Shown here piece after piece: positions 37,911 through 49,265 of a stretch of DNA of 64,000 nucleotides. This stretch comes from JAOUEA01 sp040882605 (lineage in GTDB: Bacteria > Actinomycetota > UBA4738 > HRBIN12). The first letter of the stretch is position 1. Every line of letters begins with the position of its first letter. The stretch spans positions 16,958 through 80,957 of the forward strand of contig JBBEAY010000060.1 of assembly GCA_040882605.1 (NCBI GenBank), given 5' to 3'. The position numbers were made by a program, and so were the translations under genes. Below the pieces are notes generated by a model. The model made no database searches. It saw only the letters and a program-made list of their open reading frames with translations, and was not told the DNA's origin.

Positions 37911-38426
37911 ATGAGCGACGAGAGATCGAGCGACGAGACGCCGAGCGACGAGACCCCAACCCCCGAGCACGAGAACGAGAAGGAAAGGGTCGACCGGGAG
38001 CTCATCGAGTTCCTCAACGAGGTGCGCGTGGTTCTGCCGGGCGTGCAGGTGCTCTTCGCGTTCCTGCTGACGGTGCCGTTCACCGGCACCTTCGAGAAGC
38101 AGGTCGACGGTGGCGAGCGCATCGCCTACATCGTGGCGTTCTTCTTCACGGCGTTCGCAGCGGCGCTGATGATCACGCCGACGCCCTTGCACCGATTGCA
38201 GTTCCGCCAGGGAGACAAAGAGGGTTTCCTTCGCACCTCGAACCGGCTGGTTCTCGCCGGCATCGCGTGTCTCGCGATCGCGATGGTCGCCGCCGTGTGG
38301 CTCGTTGCGCAGATCCTGTTCACCTCCGGCGGCATGGCCACGGTGATCGGCGCCGTCGCCGCTGGGGTCGTCGTCCTGTTGTGGTTCGTGCTGCCGCTCG
38401 TCAGCCGCTTCTCTGACGGGAAGTAG
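37911..38426 (+). CDS. DUF6328-like four-helix membrane protein
   Basis: A 171-residue protein from the ATG at 37911. The hydrophilic start contains a DETPSDETPTPEHE repeat-like stretch. The conserved part RVDRELIEFLNEVRVVLPGV, QVLFAFLLTVPFTGTF and TPTPLHRLQFRQGDKEGFL then spans four helices and ends with VLPLVSRFSDGK. The FLNEVRVVLPGVQVLFAFLL and LHR motif are characteristic of the uncharacterised DUF6328 family. Its function is unknown. The nitrilase gene begins 5 nt after its stop codon. Confidence 0.8.
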   Translation: MSDERSSDETPSDETPTPEHENEKERVDRELIEFLNEVRVVLPGVQVLFAFLLTVPFTGTFEKQVDGGERIAYIVAFFFTAFAAALMITPTPLHRLQFRQGDKEGFLRTSNRLVLAGIACLAIAMVAAVWLVAQILFTSGGMATVIGAVAAGVVVLLWFVLPLVSRFSDGK

Positions 38427-38431
38427 CGCGG

Positions 38432-39247
38432 ATGCGCGTCGCCGTCTGCCAGATGCGATCGGACGCCGACGTCGAGCGCAACCTCGCCCTGGCCGAGCGA
38501 CTGCTCGGCGAGGCCGCAGACGGAGGGGCCGAACTCGCAGCGTTGCCTGAGTACCTGGAGTACATGGGACCCGCCTCGCTGCGTTCCGGCATCGCCGCTC
38601 CCGTGCCTGGACCGGTCACCGAGCGCCTCGGTGCGGTCGCGCGCGAACGGTCGATGTGGGTGCTCGCCGGCGGGCTGCTCGAAGCGGCCGGGGACCGCGT
38701 GCACGACACGTCGGTGCTGCTCGACCCCGACGGCGAGGTCGCGGCCGCCTACCGCAAGATCCACCTGTACGACGTGGACCTTTCCGACCAACCGCCGATC
38801 CGTGAATCGGACTCGATCGCTCCCGGTGGCCAGCTCGTGACCCAGCGGGTGGGCGACGTTCGGGTCGGCCTGTCGATCTGCTACGACGTCCGCTTCCCGG
38901 AGCTCTACCGGGGACTCATGGCGAAGGGGGCGCAGGTGTTCTGTGTGCCGGCGCAGTTCCAGCACACGACCGGACGTGATCACTGGCACACGCTGCTCCG
39001 TGCCCGGGCTATCGAGAACCAGTGCTTCGTGGTGGCGCCCGCGCAGTGGGGTCCTTACGGCGACCCGGGCGGCGCCCGGCGCTCGTACGGCCACTCGCTC
39101 GTGGTCGATCCGTGGGGGCGCGTGCTCGTCGAAGCGCCCGAGGAAGGCGACGGTGTTTGGTTGGCCGACCTCGACCTCGACGCGCAGCGCGGTCTGCGCC
39201 GTTCGTTCCCGGTGCTGCAGCACCGGCGCATGGGCATGACCTGCTGA
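38432..39247 (+). CDS. Carbon-nitrogen hydrolase (Nit/omega-amidase type)
   Basis: A 271-residue nitrilase-superfamily protein with the complete triad: Glu40 (LAALPEYLEYMG), Lys109 (AYRKIHLYDVDL) and Cys150 (SICYDVRFPELYRGL). LHLYDVD and FPELYR are typical of the Nit1/Nit2 branch, which hydrolyses deaminated glutathione or omega-amides. The second conserved Glu is in the RAIENQCFVV region. The stop codon overlaps the ATG of the GNAT gene by one base (TGATG). Confidence 0.92.
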   Translation: MRVAVCQMRSDADVERNLALAERLLGEAADGGAELAALPEYLEYMGPASLRSGIAAPVPGPVTERLGAVARERSMWVLAGGLLEAAGDRVHDTSVLLDPDGEVAAAYRKIHLYDVDLSDQPPIRESDSIAPGGQLVTQRVGDVRVGLSICYDVRFPELYRGLMAKGAQVFCVPAQFQHTTGRDHWHTLLRARAIENQCFVVAPAQWGPYGDPGGARRSYGHSLVVDPWGRVLVEAPEEGDGVWLADLDLDAQRGLRRSFPVLQHRRMGMTC

Positions 39248-39675
39248 TGCGGCGCCAGCTCGACCACGGGTACGAGGTCGATGACGACCCTGCTCGCGTC
39301 GATCTCGAGGTGGCCCACGCGTTCTTGACCGGTTCGTACTGGGCCTCGGGCCGGACCCTGCAAACCGTCGAGCGGCTCGTCGCGGCCGCGGCGCGGGTCG
39401 TCGGGGTCTATCGCGACGGCGAGATGGTCGGGTTCTGCCGGGTGGAGAGCGACGAGGTGACGTTCGCCTTCCTGCTCGACGTGTTCGTGCTGCCGGAGCA
39501 CCGGAAACGAGGGCTCGGCGTCGAGCTCGTGCGGGAAGCAGTGGAGCTCGGGCCGCACGCCGACCTGCGTTGGCATCTGGGCACCCGAGACGCACACAGC
39601 CTCTACGAGCGGTTCGGCTTCGGCCCGCCTGACACGGACCGCCAGATGTTCCGCCCGGGCCTAGGACGGGCTTGA
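39247..39675 (+). CDS. GNAT family N-acetyltransferase
   Basis: A 142-residue GNAT protein. It shows YEVDDDPARVDLEVAHAFLT, GSYWASGRTLQTVERLV, and the acetyl-CoA segment LLDVFVLPEHRKRGLGVELV with the Q/RxxGxG/A-type loop, followed by WHLGTRDAHSLYERFGFGPP. This is the single-domain GNAT type often annotated as a YitI-like acetyltransferase. It is coupled to the nitrilase gene through the TGATG junction. Substrate unknown. Confidence 0.88.
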   Translation: MRRQLDHGYEVDDDPARVDLEVAHAFLTGSYWASGRTLQTVERLVAAAARVVGVYRDGEMVGFCRVESDEVTFAFLLDVFVLPEHRKRGLGVELVREAVELGPHADLRWHLGTRDAHSLYERFGFGPPDTDRQMFRPGLGRA

Positions 39676-39699
39676 TCCTGCCCGGCCATCGGGCGTGAG

Positions 39700-40293
39700 C
39701 TACGATCGAGAGCCCCGTGCCCTGCCCCCGAGCAACCGGCGAGCGGTGAGCTGAAGGCCGGCCCGCATCCGGGCAGGGTCAACCCCTCGAGCATCTCTTG
39801 CGAAGCGGAAGAACCCGCCGGCAAGCGGGGCGAGCAACACATCGGCCAGATAGGCAGCGTCGAGATCCGGGCGCGCTTCCTCGATCAGGAATTCCGCGTG
39901 CCGGTGGAAGAACGAGTACGCCCCGCTTCGGTACCGCGCCTCGGGATCTCCCTGCTCCGAGACGACGTGCAGGTCGGTGTTCTCGTCGACCAGAGCGACG
40001 AGCGTGTCGAGGAATGCGACGAGCCGGCGATGCGGCGGCGCGCCCGGACCGAGCGGTGGCGGACCGGTGAGGATGAGGCCCTGAACCTCAGCCTCCTTGC
40101 GATCGAGGAGAGACAGCGCCAGGCCCGCCCGGTCGCCGAAGCGCCGATACAGCGTGCCCTTACCGACGCGGGCTTCGGCGGCGATCTCGTCCATCGTGAC
40201 CGACTCGACGCCATGCTTCGCGAACAGCGTCTCGGCCGCCGCAAGGATCGCCTCTCGGTTGCGGGCCGCGTCGGCCCGTTCCTCGAGTCTCAA
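39700..40293 (-). CDS. TetR-family transcriptional regulator
   Basis: A 197-residue regulator from the TTG at 40293, with GCGGGGG just upstream. The DNA-binding domain is AILAAAETLFAKHGVESVTM, DEIAAEARVGKGTLYRRFGD, followed by a helical ligand domain with DLHVVSEQGDPEARYRSGAY. The start is chosen because the longer frame becomes the antisense of the calcium-repeat gene. The regulator abuts that truncated gene head to head, with no intergenic space for a normal promoter of the latter. Confidence 0.88.
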   Translation of the reverse strand: MRLEERADAARNREAILAAAETLFAKHGVESVTMDEIAAEARVGKGTLYRRFGDRAGLALSLLDRKEAEVQGLILTGPPPLGPGAPPHRRLVAFLDTLVALVDENTDLHVVSEQGDPEARYRSGAYSFFHRHAEFLIEEARPDLDAAYLADVLLAPLAGGFFRFARDARGVDPARMRAGLQLTARRLLGGRARGSRS

Positions 40294-40294
40294 C

Positions 40295-41005
40295 CCCCGC
40301 CAGGCCAACGCTGCCGGCGACGCCGACCACGACGGACTCCGCAACATCGGGGAGTTCCGCAACGAAGCCGACCCGACCGACGAAGACAGCGACAACGACG
40401 GGATCGACGACGGCGACGAGGTGGGCGAGTTCGATCAGTTCGATGTCGGCGACTCCGACTCGAACGACAACGGCGTCGAGGACGGCGATCAGGATGCCGA
40501 CCACGATGGCCAGGACAACGAGGACGAGGACGACGCCGACGAATCCTGCAAGGCCGACGACGACGACAGCGATGAAGACGGCGTCGAAGACGAAGACGAG
40601 AACGACCTGGGCACCAAGGTCGGCGACGACGATTCCGACAACGATGGGGTCGAGGACGGTAACGAAGATGTCGATGGCGATGGCATCGACGAAGAGGATG
40701 CCGATGACGCCGACGAGGACGAGTGCTCGACCGAGGACGAAGGCGAGGACGCCGACGACCTGTTCGGCACGATCGTCTCCTTCGAAGCCGGCAGCGGTGT
40801 CCTGACCGTCGATCTCGCCTCGGGCGGGCAGGTCAGCGGCACGGTGACCGGTGAGACCGAGCTGGCGTGGGACTGTGACGAGGAAGTCGACGAGTTCGCT
40901 CCCACCGCCGAAGATCTGGTGCCAGGTACCAAGGTCACCGACTTCGAGGACTTCCCCGAGACCGTGATGCTCGAAGAGGTTGAGCTGCTGCGCCCCGTGG
41001 TCTGA
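40295..41005 (+). pseudogene. 5'-truncated secreted protein with Asp-rich calcium-binding repeats
   Basis: The frame encodes ANAAGDADHDGLRNIGEFRN, NEADPTDEDSDNDGIDDGDE and many further DxDxDG-type units (DSDSNDNGVEDGDQDADHDG and similar). These resemble thrombospondin type-3 calcium repeats, and the C-terminal domain (DDLFGTIVSFEAGSGVLTVD, PGTKVTDFEDFPETVMLEE) resembles DUF5666. No signal peptide or start codon exists: upstream the frame runs antisense through the TetR gene. Exported relatives carry a signal and N-terminal repeats, so the 5' end was probably lost when the TetR gene joined. A start inside the TetR gene cannot be ruled out. Confidence 0.7.
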
Positions 41006-41024
41006 GCACAACACCGGCGAGCAT

Positions 41025-41056
41025 CTCGGGAGGACTCCAGCCGGGGTCCTTCCGAG
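41025..41056. terminator. Bidirectional terminator hairpin
   Basis: CTCGGGAGGACTCC (41025-41038), loop AGCC and GGGGTCCTTCCGAG (41043-41056) form a 14-bp stem with two mismatch or wobble positions. It lies in the 59-nt gap between the convergent stops of the calcium-repeat gene and the M15 peptidase gene. Confidence 0.8.
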
Positions 41057-41064
41057 CGCAGCCG

Positions 41065-42231
41065 CTACGGCATGCCGGCGATGCCGACGTACTCGAAGTG
41101 CATGCCGTCGGGCACGGTCCAAAGTCCGCCCCACGTGAAGCCATGCCGAGTCATGACTCGCACCAGCACGGCCGGCTGACGCGGCGGCCGGCCGTACGGA
41201 TTCGTCAGCGAGTTGATGTCGACCGCCGCCCCCCAAGCGTGGTATGAGATCGCGTTGCTGGGGCTGCGCATCACCATGCGAGCGTTGTAGCAGCCGGCGA
41301 AGTTGCGGATCACGTCGGACCGGCCCAGCCGTCGCAGTTCCTTCATCGCTGCGATCAATGGCGAAAACAAGCGTTCGTGACAGGTGAAGCTACCCAGCAA
41401 CGGCACACGACGTGTCGCCAGCGAGCGGCGAACGAACGACGGTTCCATGCGCAAGTACCCGGGCCGGCTCGGGTCGGGGTAGGCGCGGAACTCGCCGAAC
41501 CCGCGCTTCATCAGCACCGGCGGCCAGACCGCATCGCCCTGCCGGCGGAACTCCGTGTGACCGGGGCGACGCACGCGCGGCGGATAGCCCGGGCCGAGCA
41601 ACGGCGAGATCCGGCGGGCCAACTCGGCCTCGGTGGGCTCGGCGCCCATTCGCAGGAGCGCGAACCGATCGTGCCGCACCCCGAGATCGCGCCCCGTGTC
41701 GCGCGCGACCATGACCTCACTCCAGGCCGCCACCTCGTCGGGCACGATCGCGCCGACCACGACGCGCCCTTCGGGGAAGACGATCCGGTCTCCGACCCGC
41801 AGCCGTCGGAGCTTCGCGCTCGATGCGCCCAGCACCCCCCGGCCTCGGCGCAACGCTCCGAGCACGGTGCGACGCCAGGTTCCCGGCAGGAACGGCTCCA
41901 TGTCTCCGACGTTGACGGCCATGACCTCGATCGGGAACCGGTGGCGCCCGTCGGCGCGATCGACGATGGTCCCGTCGGCGCGGGCGGAGCGCCGCATCCA
42001 TAGCGTGTCGCCGGCGACCACCACGACCGCATCGGTGCCTGACAGCGCGTCGAGCCCAGGTGTGAGACCGCCCGGCAGACCGCCGGTCCGCCACATCAGG
42101 TACGCAGGCGGCATCCACGTTCCGGCAGCGAGGCCGGTTACCTCGGCGCGAGCGTGTGGCGCCGCGAAGAGGGCGCAGCCGATAGCCGCGGAGACCGCCA
42201 ACACGCCGGCACGTCGCGCCACGCCGGTCAT
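41065..42231 (-). CDS. Secreted M15-family (VanY-like) D-Ala-D-Ala carboxypeptidase
   Basis: A 388-residue protein from the ATG at 42231. The signal peptide MTGVARRAGVLAVSAAIGCA continues into LFAAPHARAE. The C-terminal third is an M15 peptidase: YNARMVMRSPSNAISYHAWG, AAVDINSLTNPYG (SxHxxGxAxD zinc motif) and WTVPDGMHFEYVG with the final zinc His. The N-terminal ~250 residues form an extra domain of unknown role. The ATG overlaps the stop codon of the MocA-like gene by 4 nt, so this cell-wall enzyme appears to be read from the end of the cox operon. Confidence 0.85.
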   Translation of the reverse strand: MTGVARRAGVLAVSAAIGCALFAAPHARAEVTGLAAGTWMPPAYLMWRTGGLPGGLTPGLDALSGTDAVVVVAGDTLWMRRSARADGTIVDRADGRHRFPIEVMAVNVGDMEPFLPGTWRRTVLGALRRGRGVLGASSAKLRRLRVGDRIVFPEGRVVVGAIVPDEVAAWSEVMVARDTGRDLGVRHDRFALLRMGAEPTEAELARRISPLLGPGYPPRVRRPGHTEFRRQGDAVWPPVLMKRGFGEFRAYPDPSRPGYLRMEPSFVRRSLATRRVPLLGSFTCHERLFSPLIAAMKELRRLGRSDVIRNFAGCYNARMVMRSPSNAISYHAWGAAVDINSLTNPYGRPPRQPAVLVRVMTRHGFTWGGLWTVPDGMHFEYVGIAGMP

Positions 42232-42791
42232 GGCAGGTCGCTCCTGGCGTCGATATCGCGCGGCGCCGGGCGGTCGACCTCGATCTCCTCGACCCACTCC
42301 GGGTGACTTGCAATCAGCACGCGGGCGCCGACGTCGCCGTGCAAGTGGCCGGCTTCCGCGTAGATCTCGCGGCTGAGCAGCGCGGGACCTGGACCGTCGG
42401 AGAAGCGCAGGCGCACGATCTGTTTGCGGGACGCGCGGAACCCCGCGATCAAGGCCTGCACGTCGTCGGCGGTGATGCCCGGCTGGTCGGCCATGAGCAC
42501 GACGCTCGCCTCGCTGTCGTCGGCGACCTCGTGGAATGCAGCCGCGAGCGACGTCGCCTGGCCGTCACGGTAGGCGGGGTTGGGCACGAACCTGCCGGCG
42601 ATGGGCAGGGTGAGCGCGGCCTGCACCGCGCCGGCGTCATGGCCGGTGATCACGAGCAGCTCGTCCACACCCGCGCCCTCGAGCGCATCGATCGCGTGTT
42701 GGGTGAGTGGTTTGGCATCGAGGATCGCGATCTGCTTGGTGCCGCCGAACCGCCGGCCCTCGCCAGCGGCGAGCACGACCCCGGTGATCAC
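42228..42791 (-). CDS. MocA-like molybdenum cofactor cytidylyltransferase
   Basis: A 187-residue nucleotidyltransferase from the GTG at 42791. MITGVVLAAGEGRRFGGTKQ is the NTP-binding loop of the MobA/MocA fold, followed by VDELLVITGHDA, NPAYRDGQATSLAAAF and VVLMADQPGITADDVQALI with the metal-binding Asp. The short GRRFGGTKQ loop fits MocA, which makes molybdopterin cytosine dinucleotide, the cofactor of CO dehydrogenases. The gene overlaps coxG by 4 nt. Confidence 0.85.
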   Translation of the reverse strand: MITGVVLAAGEGRRFGGTKQIAILDAKPLTQHAIDALEGAGVDELLVITGHDAGAVQAALTLPIAGRFVPNPAYRDGQATSLAAAFHEVADDSEASVVLMADQPGITADDVQALIAGFRASRKQIVRLRFSDGPGPALLSREIYAEAGHLHGDVGARVLIASHPEWVEEIEVDRPAPRDIDARSDLP

Positions 42792-43417
42792 GCCGGGGTC
42801 TTCCCGCCTCCGAACAACCGGCGGAAGAACTCCTTGATGATCGACCAGATCGCCGTGACACCGAGCCCGATGCCTCCCACTGGTTTGGCCACCGGTTTCG
42901 CGACTGCGACCGGCACGGAGGCTGGGGCAGCGGTGGAAGCCGGCTCACCCGCGGCGGCCGGTGCGGGCTGCGCGTTCATGGTCGTCTCGAGGCAGTCCGC
43001 GAACTGCTGCGTGAGCTTCTTCGAGATCTCGGGCATCAGCCCGCGCGAAAGCTGCGCGGCCGCGCCGGTGAGAGTGATATCGGCCGTCATCTTCACGGTC
43101 GTCTGGCCCTCACCTGCGGGCTCGAGCCACGAGGTCACGGTCGCGTTGGCCGCTCCCTTCCCCTTCGCTTCCATGCCCTTGGCGTGCAGCACGGCGCGGT
43201 GGGCCTCGTCGTCGCGCTCGGTCATAGTGACGGTGCCGGCGAACGCCAGCGCGACCGGGCCGAACTTCATGTTGAGCTTGCCCTTCCACGTGCGCTCGTC
43301 GACCGTCTCGGTCAGCTCGGCGCCCGGCATGCAGGGTGCGATGCGTTCGACGTCGAGTAGGTAAGCCCACAGGTCGTCGACGGGAGTGGCCACGGTGAAC
43401 TCGTTCTCGATCAGCAT
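42788..43417 (-). CDS. coxG: CoxG, SRPBCC-fold CO dehydrogenase membrane-recruitment subunit
   Basis: A 209-residue protein. The SRPBCC domain is FTVATPVDDLWAYLLDVERI, APCMPGAELTETVDERTWKG and DITLTGAAAQLSRGLMPEIS. After a proline/alanine linker (EPASTAAPASVPVAVAKP) an amphipathic or hydrophobic C-terminal helix (GLGVTAIWSIIKEFFRRLFG) should tether it to the membrane. CoxG anchors CO dehydrogenase at the membrane and helps pass electrons to quinone. Order coxI - coxG - mocA is conserved with aerobic CODH operons. Confidence 0.9.
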   Translation of the reverse strand: MLIENEFTVATPVDDLWAYLLDVERIAPCMPGAELTETVDERTWKGKLNMKFGPVALAFAGTVTMTERDDEAHRAVLHAKGMEAKGKGAANATVTSWLEPAGEGQTTVKMTADITLTGAAAQLSRGLMPEISKKLTQQFADCLETTMNAQPAPAAAGEPASTAAPASVPVAVAKPVAKPVGGIGLGVTAIWSIIKEFFRRLFGGGKTPA

Positions 43418-43461
43418 CTGTCGAGCCTACCGGGTGACCGAACGATGCGCGCGGGTGGCGC

Positions 43462-44426
43462 TCACGAACCGACCTCCTGGAAGCGGGCTGGGTCTTGCTC
43501 GAACGCCTCGAGGCACGATGCAGAACAGAAGTAGACGGTGCGTCCCTCATGTGTGGCTCGGTGTCGGGCGTCGGCGACGTCGACCGTCATGCCGCACACG
43601 GGGTCGATCTCCTCGTGGCGCGGGGCCAAGGCCGGTACAGCGAGCGGTGCGTCGAGCTCGCCCGCCGCGCGCAGCCGCACGATCTCGGCGAGGATCGCCA
43701 CCGCGATCTCGTCGCTCGCTATGTGGCCGAGGTCGATGCCGGCCGGCGCGTGTACGCGCGCGAGCTGCTCGTCGGCCATGCCTCGGTCGCGCAGGTAACC
43801 GAGCACGGCCTCGGCGCGCTTGGCCGAAGCGACGAGTCCGACGTAGGCGGCAGGTGTCGCCAACGCTCGCTCGAGTGCGTCCTCGTCGTAGTGGCCTTGG
43901 GTGGCCACGATCACGATCGAACGCTCGTCGACATCGCGGAGGTCGAGCGAGCTGATGACGAGGTCGGCGTCGTGCCCGGCAACCTGGCCGCCATCGTCGA
44001 TGGCGAGCGTGCGCCACCCCAGCCCCCGGGCGAGACGGGTAAGCGCGATGGCTGACGGCGACCGTCCGATCGCAACGAGCTGGGGTTGGGGCAGCACGGG
44101 CTCCACGTAGACCTCCAATGCACCTTCGCTCTGACACGCGATCGGCACGCTGACGATGCCGTCACGAGCGTGCGTCTCGAGCTCGTCGGGCGGTCCGAGG
44201 AAAAGCAGACGGGGGGAACCTTCCTCGATCGCTTTCAGAGCCTCACGGACGACGGTCGGCTCAGCACACGCGCCGCCGATCCAGCCGCGCACCGTGCGGT
44301 CGGGGGTGATCAGCGCGGTGGCGCCTTGCTTACCCGAGCTCGGCGCGCGCCGCCAGACAACCGTGGCGAGCACGTACGGCTCACCACGGGCGGACAGCTC
44401 CGCCGCGAGCCTCAGGATCTCAGGTC

Positions 44427-44430
<4 letters not shown>
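43462..44430 (-). CDS. XdhC/CoxI-type maturation protein fused to a YHS domain
   Basis: A 322-residue protein whose ATG overlaps the coxL stop codon (ATGA). Residues ~1-80 are the XdhC_CoxI N-domain (ARGEPYVLATVVWRRAPSS, GWIGGACAEPTVVREALKA), and residues ~115-255 the Rossmann-like XdhC domain (LVAIGRSPSAIALTRLARGL, ATQGHYDEDALERAL). Residues ~275-318 form a YHS domain with PVCGMTVDVADARH and TVYFCSASCLEAFEQDP, which binds metal or iron-sulfur ligands. XdhC proteins carry the sulfurated molybdenum cofactor to the hydroxylase. Fusion with a cysteine-rich YHS domain is unusual and suggests a metal-handling step, for example copper delivery to form I CODH. Confidence 0.88.
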
Positions 44431-46781
<2,351 letters not shown>

Positions 46782-46820
46782 GTGGCGTGGTCCTCCTTGA
46801 GGGTGCTCGGCTGCGGACGA

Positions 46821-47318
<498 letters not shown>

Positions 47319-47336
47319 ATCGCGTCCCCTTCGTGC

Positions 47337-48206
47337 TCAGGCCGCGCCGGCCATCTCAGCGGAACGGGTGAGCCCGCGCCGCACGTACACCTCGACCATG
47401 TGCCGCTTGTACTTCTCGCTGCCGCGAACGTCGCTCACGGGGTTCGAAGCCGCTGCGGCGAGCCGGCCTGCTTCGCTGAACAGCTCCTGGCTCGGCGTCT
47501 GGCCGACGAGGGCATCCTCGGCCGCCGTCGCCTTGATGTTCGTGAGGCCGACGCTCGTCAGCGCGATACCCGCCGCGCCGATCGAGCCGTTCGAAATCAT
47601 GAGACGGGTGGCGACCGCGACGGTCGCGTAGTCGCCGACCTTGCGTTCGAGCTTGAGGTACGTGCCGCCGTACGGACCGGTCGGCGACGTGATGCGGATC
47701 TTCGTCAGCAGCTCGTTCGGCTCGATCGACGACTGGAAGGTGTCGGCGAGGAACTCGGTGACGGCCACCTCGCGCTCGCTGTCCTTGCTCTTGAGCACCA
47801 CTCGGGCGTTCGCCGCGAGCATCACCGCGCCGAGGTCGCCGCTCGGGTCGCAGTGAGTGAGCGAGCCGCCGATCGTGCCCAGGTTCCGCACGAGCGGGTC
47901 GGCGATCTGCGGGGCGGCGTCCGCGATCATCGGGTACTTGCCGCGGATCAGCTCGGAGCCGACGAGATCGTTGTGGCGCACGAGCGCGCCGATGTGCAGC
48001 TCGCCGCCGACTTCCTCGATCGCGTCGAGTCCGTCGATGCGGTTGATGTCGATGAGGTGCGACGGAGCAGCGAACCGTAGCTTCATCATCGGGATCAGGC
48101 TCTGGCCACCGGCCAGCACCTTGGCGTCGTCACCGAGCGAGGCGAGCAGGTCGAGCGCCTCGTCGATCGTGGTCGGCCGGTGGTACTCGAAACTCGAAGG
48201 CAGCAT
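47337..48206 (-). CDS. coxM: CO dehydrogenase medium FAD subunit CoxM
   Basis: A 289-residue FAD-binding subunit from the ATG at 48206. Motifs are DDAKVLAGGQSLIPMMKLRF (AGGHS/QS FAD motif), RNLGTIGGSLTHCDPSGDLG (TIGGNIA-like FAD motif), and VRGSEKYKRHMVEVYVRRGL near the end. First gene of the minus-strand cox operon; its promoter must lie in the 144-nt gap to the relE-type gene. FAD passes electrons from the iron-sulfur clusters to the quinone chain through CoxG. Confidence 0.95.
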   Translation of the reverse strand: MLPSSFEYHRPTTIDEALDLLASLGDDAKVLAGGQSLIPMMKLRFAAPSHLIDINRIDGLDAIEEVGGELHIGALVRHNDLVGSELIRGKYPMIADAAPQIADPLVRNLGTIGGSLTHCDPSGDLGAVMLAANARVVLKSKDSEREVAVTEFLADTFQSSIEPNELLTKIRITSPTGPYGGTYLKLERKVGDYATVAVATRLMISNGSIGAAGIALTSVGLTNIKATAAEDALVGQTPSQELFSEAGRLAAAASNPVSDVRGSEKYKRHMVEVYVRRGLTRSAEMAGAA

Positions 48207-48350
48207 CGCGGAGGTTCCCCCTTCTTCGATCCCGGTACGGCCGTCGTGAGCCAACGGCCAACGTTCCCTTATCGCACGCCTGGGGAAATCGGGCAACTCA
48301 ACGTCTCGTCTCGAGATAAGCGCTGGGGCCTCCACGCGTGTCCGCGAGCC

Positions 48351-48641
48351 TCATGAAGTCGCGGTGGCGGCTCCCGAGGATCGAGCGTCGTGGATGGCCA
48401 CCACGACGACACGGTCCTCGGGTTCGACGTACTCGTAGACGATGAGGATCCACCGCCATGGTCCGAGCACGAAGCGATAGTCGAGCCATCCACCCCACAG
48501 AGCTTGGCCCACGCGTGGGAAGGCACCGAGCGGCTCCAGCGATCGCCGGACGCGGTCTCGGGTGTCCAGAGGGAGGCTGTGCGTGCGGATCAGGGTGCCG
48601 AGGTCGTCGACCGCGTTCCTCGTGAGCTCGACCAAGGCCAC
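48351..48641 (-). CDS. RelE/ParE-like toxin of a toxin-antitoxin pair
   Basis: A 96-residue protein from the GTG at 48641, 4 nt after the antitoxin stop codon. VALVELTRNAVDDLGTLIRT starts the small RelE/ParE fold; the end contains PWRWILIVYEYVEPEDRVVV and VAIHDARSSG, the terminal strands of the fold, although it lacks the classic RxRxxxY pattern. Coupling to an RHH gene supports the pair. Target (ribosome or gyrase) unknown. Confidence 0.75.
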   Translation of the reverse strand: MALVELTRNAVDDLGTLIRTHSLPLDTRDRVRRSLEPLGAFPRVGQALWGGWLDYRFVLGPWRWILIVYEYVEPEDRVVVVAIHDARSSGAATATS

Positions 48642-48645
48642 ATGA

Positions 48646-48903
48646 TCAGAGCTCCTCGAGAGGGATCGTGTCTCCACGTCGACCTTGCTCGCGCGCTTCG
48701 TTGGCTCGCTCGAGTGCTCCCGGGATGCCGTCGAGGATCTCGACGACGTGCTCCGCATCGAGGTCCGCGTCGTCGATAGCTCTCGACAGGAGAGAACGGG
48801 CGAGCGTGCCTTCCTGCACGTGGGCGCGTTCTGCCAGCCGACTGAGTCGCTCCGCGTGCTCACCGTCGAGCGTGACGTTCAGGCGGGTCGGCGCGGTATC
48901 CAT
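48646..48903 (-). CDS. Ribbon-helix-helix-type antitoxin
   Basis: An 85-residue protein. The N-terminal RLNVTLDGEHAERLSRLAER followed by AHVQEGTLARSLLSRAIDDA is a ribbon-helix-helix DNA-binding domain; the acidic C-terminal half (DAEHVVEILDGIPGALERA) should wrap the toxin. The ATG at 48903 lies next to an inverted repeat. The operon order antitoxin-toxin is standard. Confidence 0.8.
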   Translation of the reverse strand: MDTAPTRLNVTLDGEHAERLSRLAERAHVQEGTLARSLLSRAIDDADLDAEHVVEILDGIPGALERANEAREQGRRGDTIPLEEL

Positions 48904-48913
48904 GAGCAGAGAT

Positions 48914-48938
48914 TACACGGGACAGCACGTGTCGTGTA
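48914..48938. promoter_or_regulatory. Operator-like inverted repeat upstream of the RHH antitoxin
   Basis: TACACG (48914-48919) and CGTGTA (48933-48938) form inverted arms, with inner GACA/TGTC and a central CACGTG. The repeat sits about 10 nt upstream of the antitoxin ATG, where RHH antitoxins usually bind to repress their own operon. Confidence 0.5.
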
Positions 48939-48983
48939 GATGGGTTCCGACGCTTCTCCGAACGGCTGGAGTACGGCGCGCGG

Positions 48984-49265
48984 GTGAGGCTGGCGAGTGA
49001 TCGTGACGTGCGCGTGTACCGGCAACGAGAGCGTGGTCTGTTCTGGTTGATCGCGGCCGCCTCTGTCGTAGGGCTCGTCTGGCTCGCCTCATCGGCATAC
49101 GTCACGATCCGCTTCGCGCTCGAAGGCGACGTCGAGCTCGATGGTCCCCTGTTCCGGTCCACACGGTGGCTTCAGGTCGTGGCCGCGAGCTCTCGACCCG
49201 GATATATGGTGCTGCTCGCGGCCACGGTGATGGCCTTGCTACTACGACCATCGAGGCGGGCATGA
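48984..49265 (+). CDS. Two-helix membrane protein, paralogue of the next gene
   Basis: A 93-residue protein from the GTG at 48984. A short basic start (RDVRVYRQRERG) precedes one helix (LFWLIAAASVVGLVWLASSA), a 35-residue extracytoplasmic segment with RSTRWLQ, and a second helix (GYMVLLAATVMALLLR) ending in basic residues. The layout W..SSAY...R...helix is shared with the downstream frameshifted gene, so the two look like a tandem duplication. No function is known. Confidence 0.6.
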   Translation: MRLASDRDVRVYRQRERGLFWLIAAASVVGLVWLASSAYVTIRFALEGDVELDGPLFRSTRWLQVVAASSRPGYMVLLAATVMALLLRPSRRA

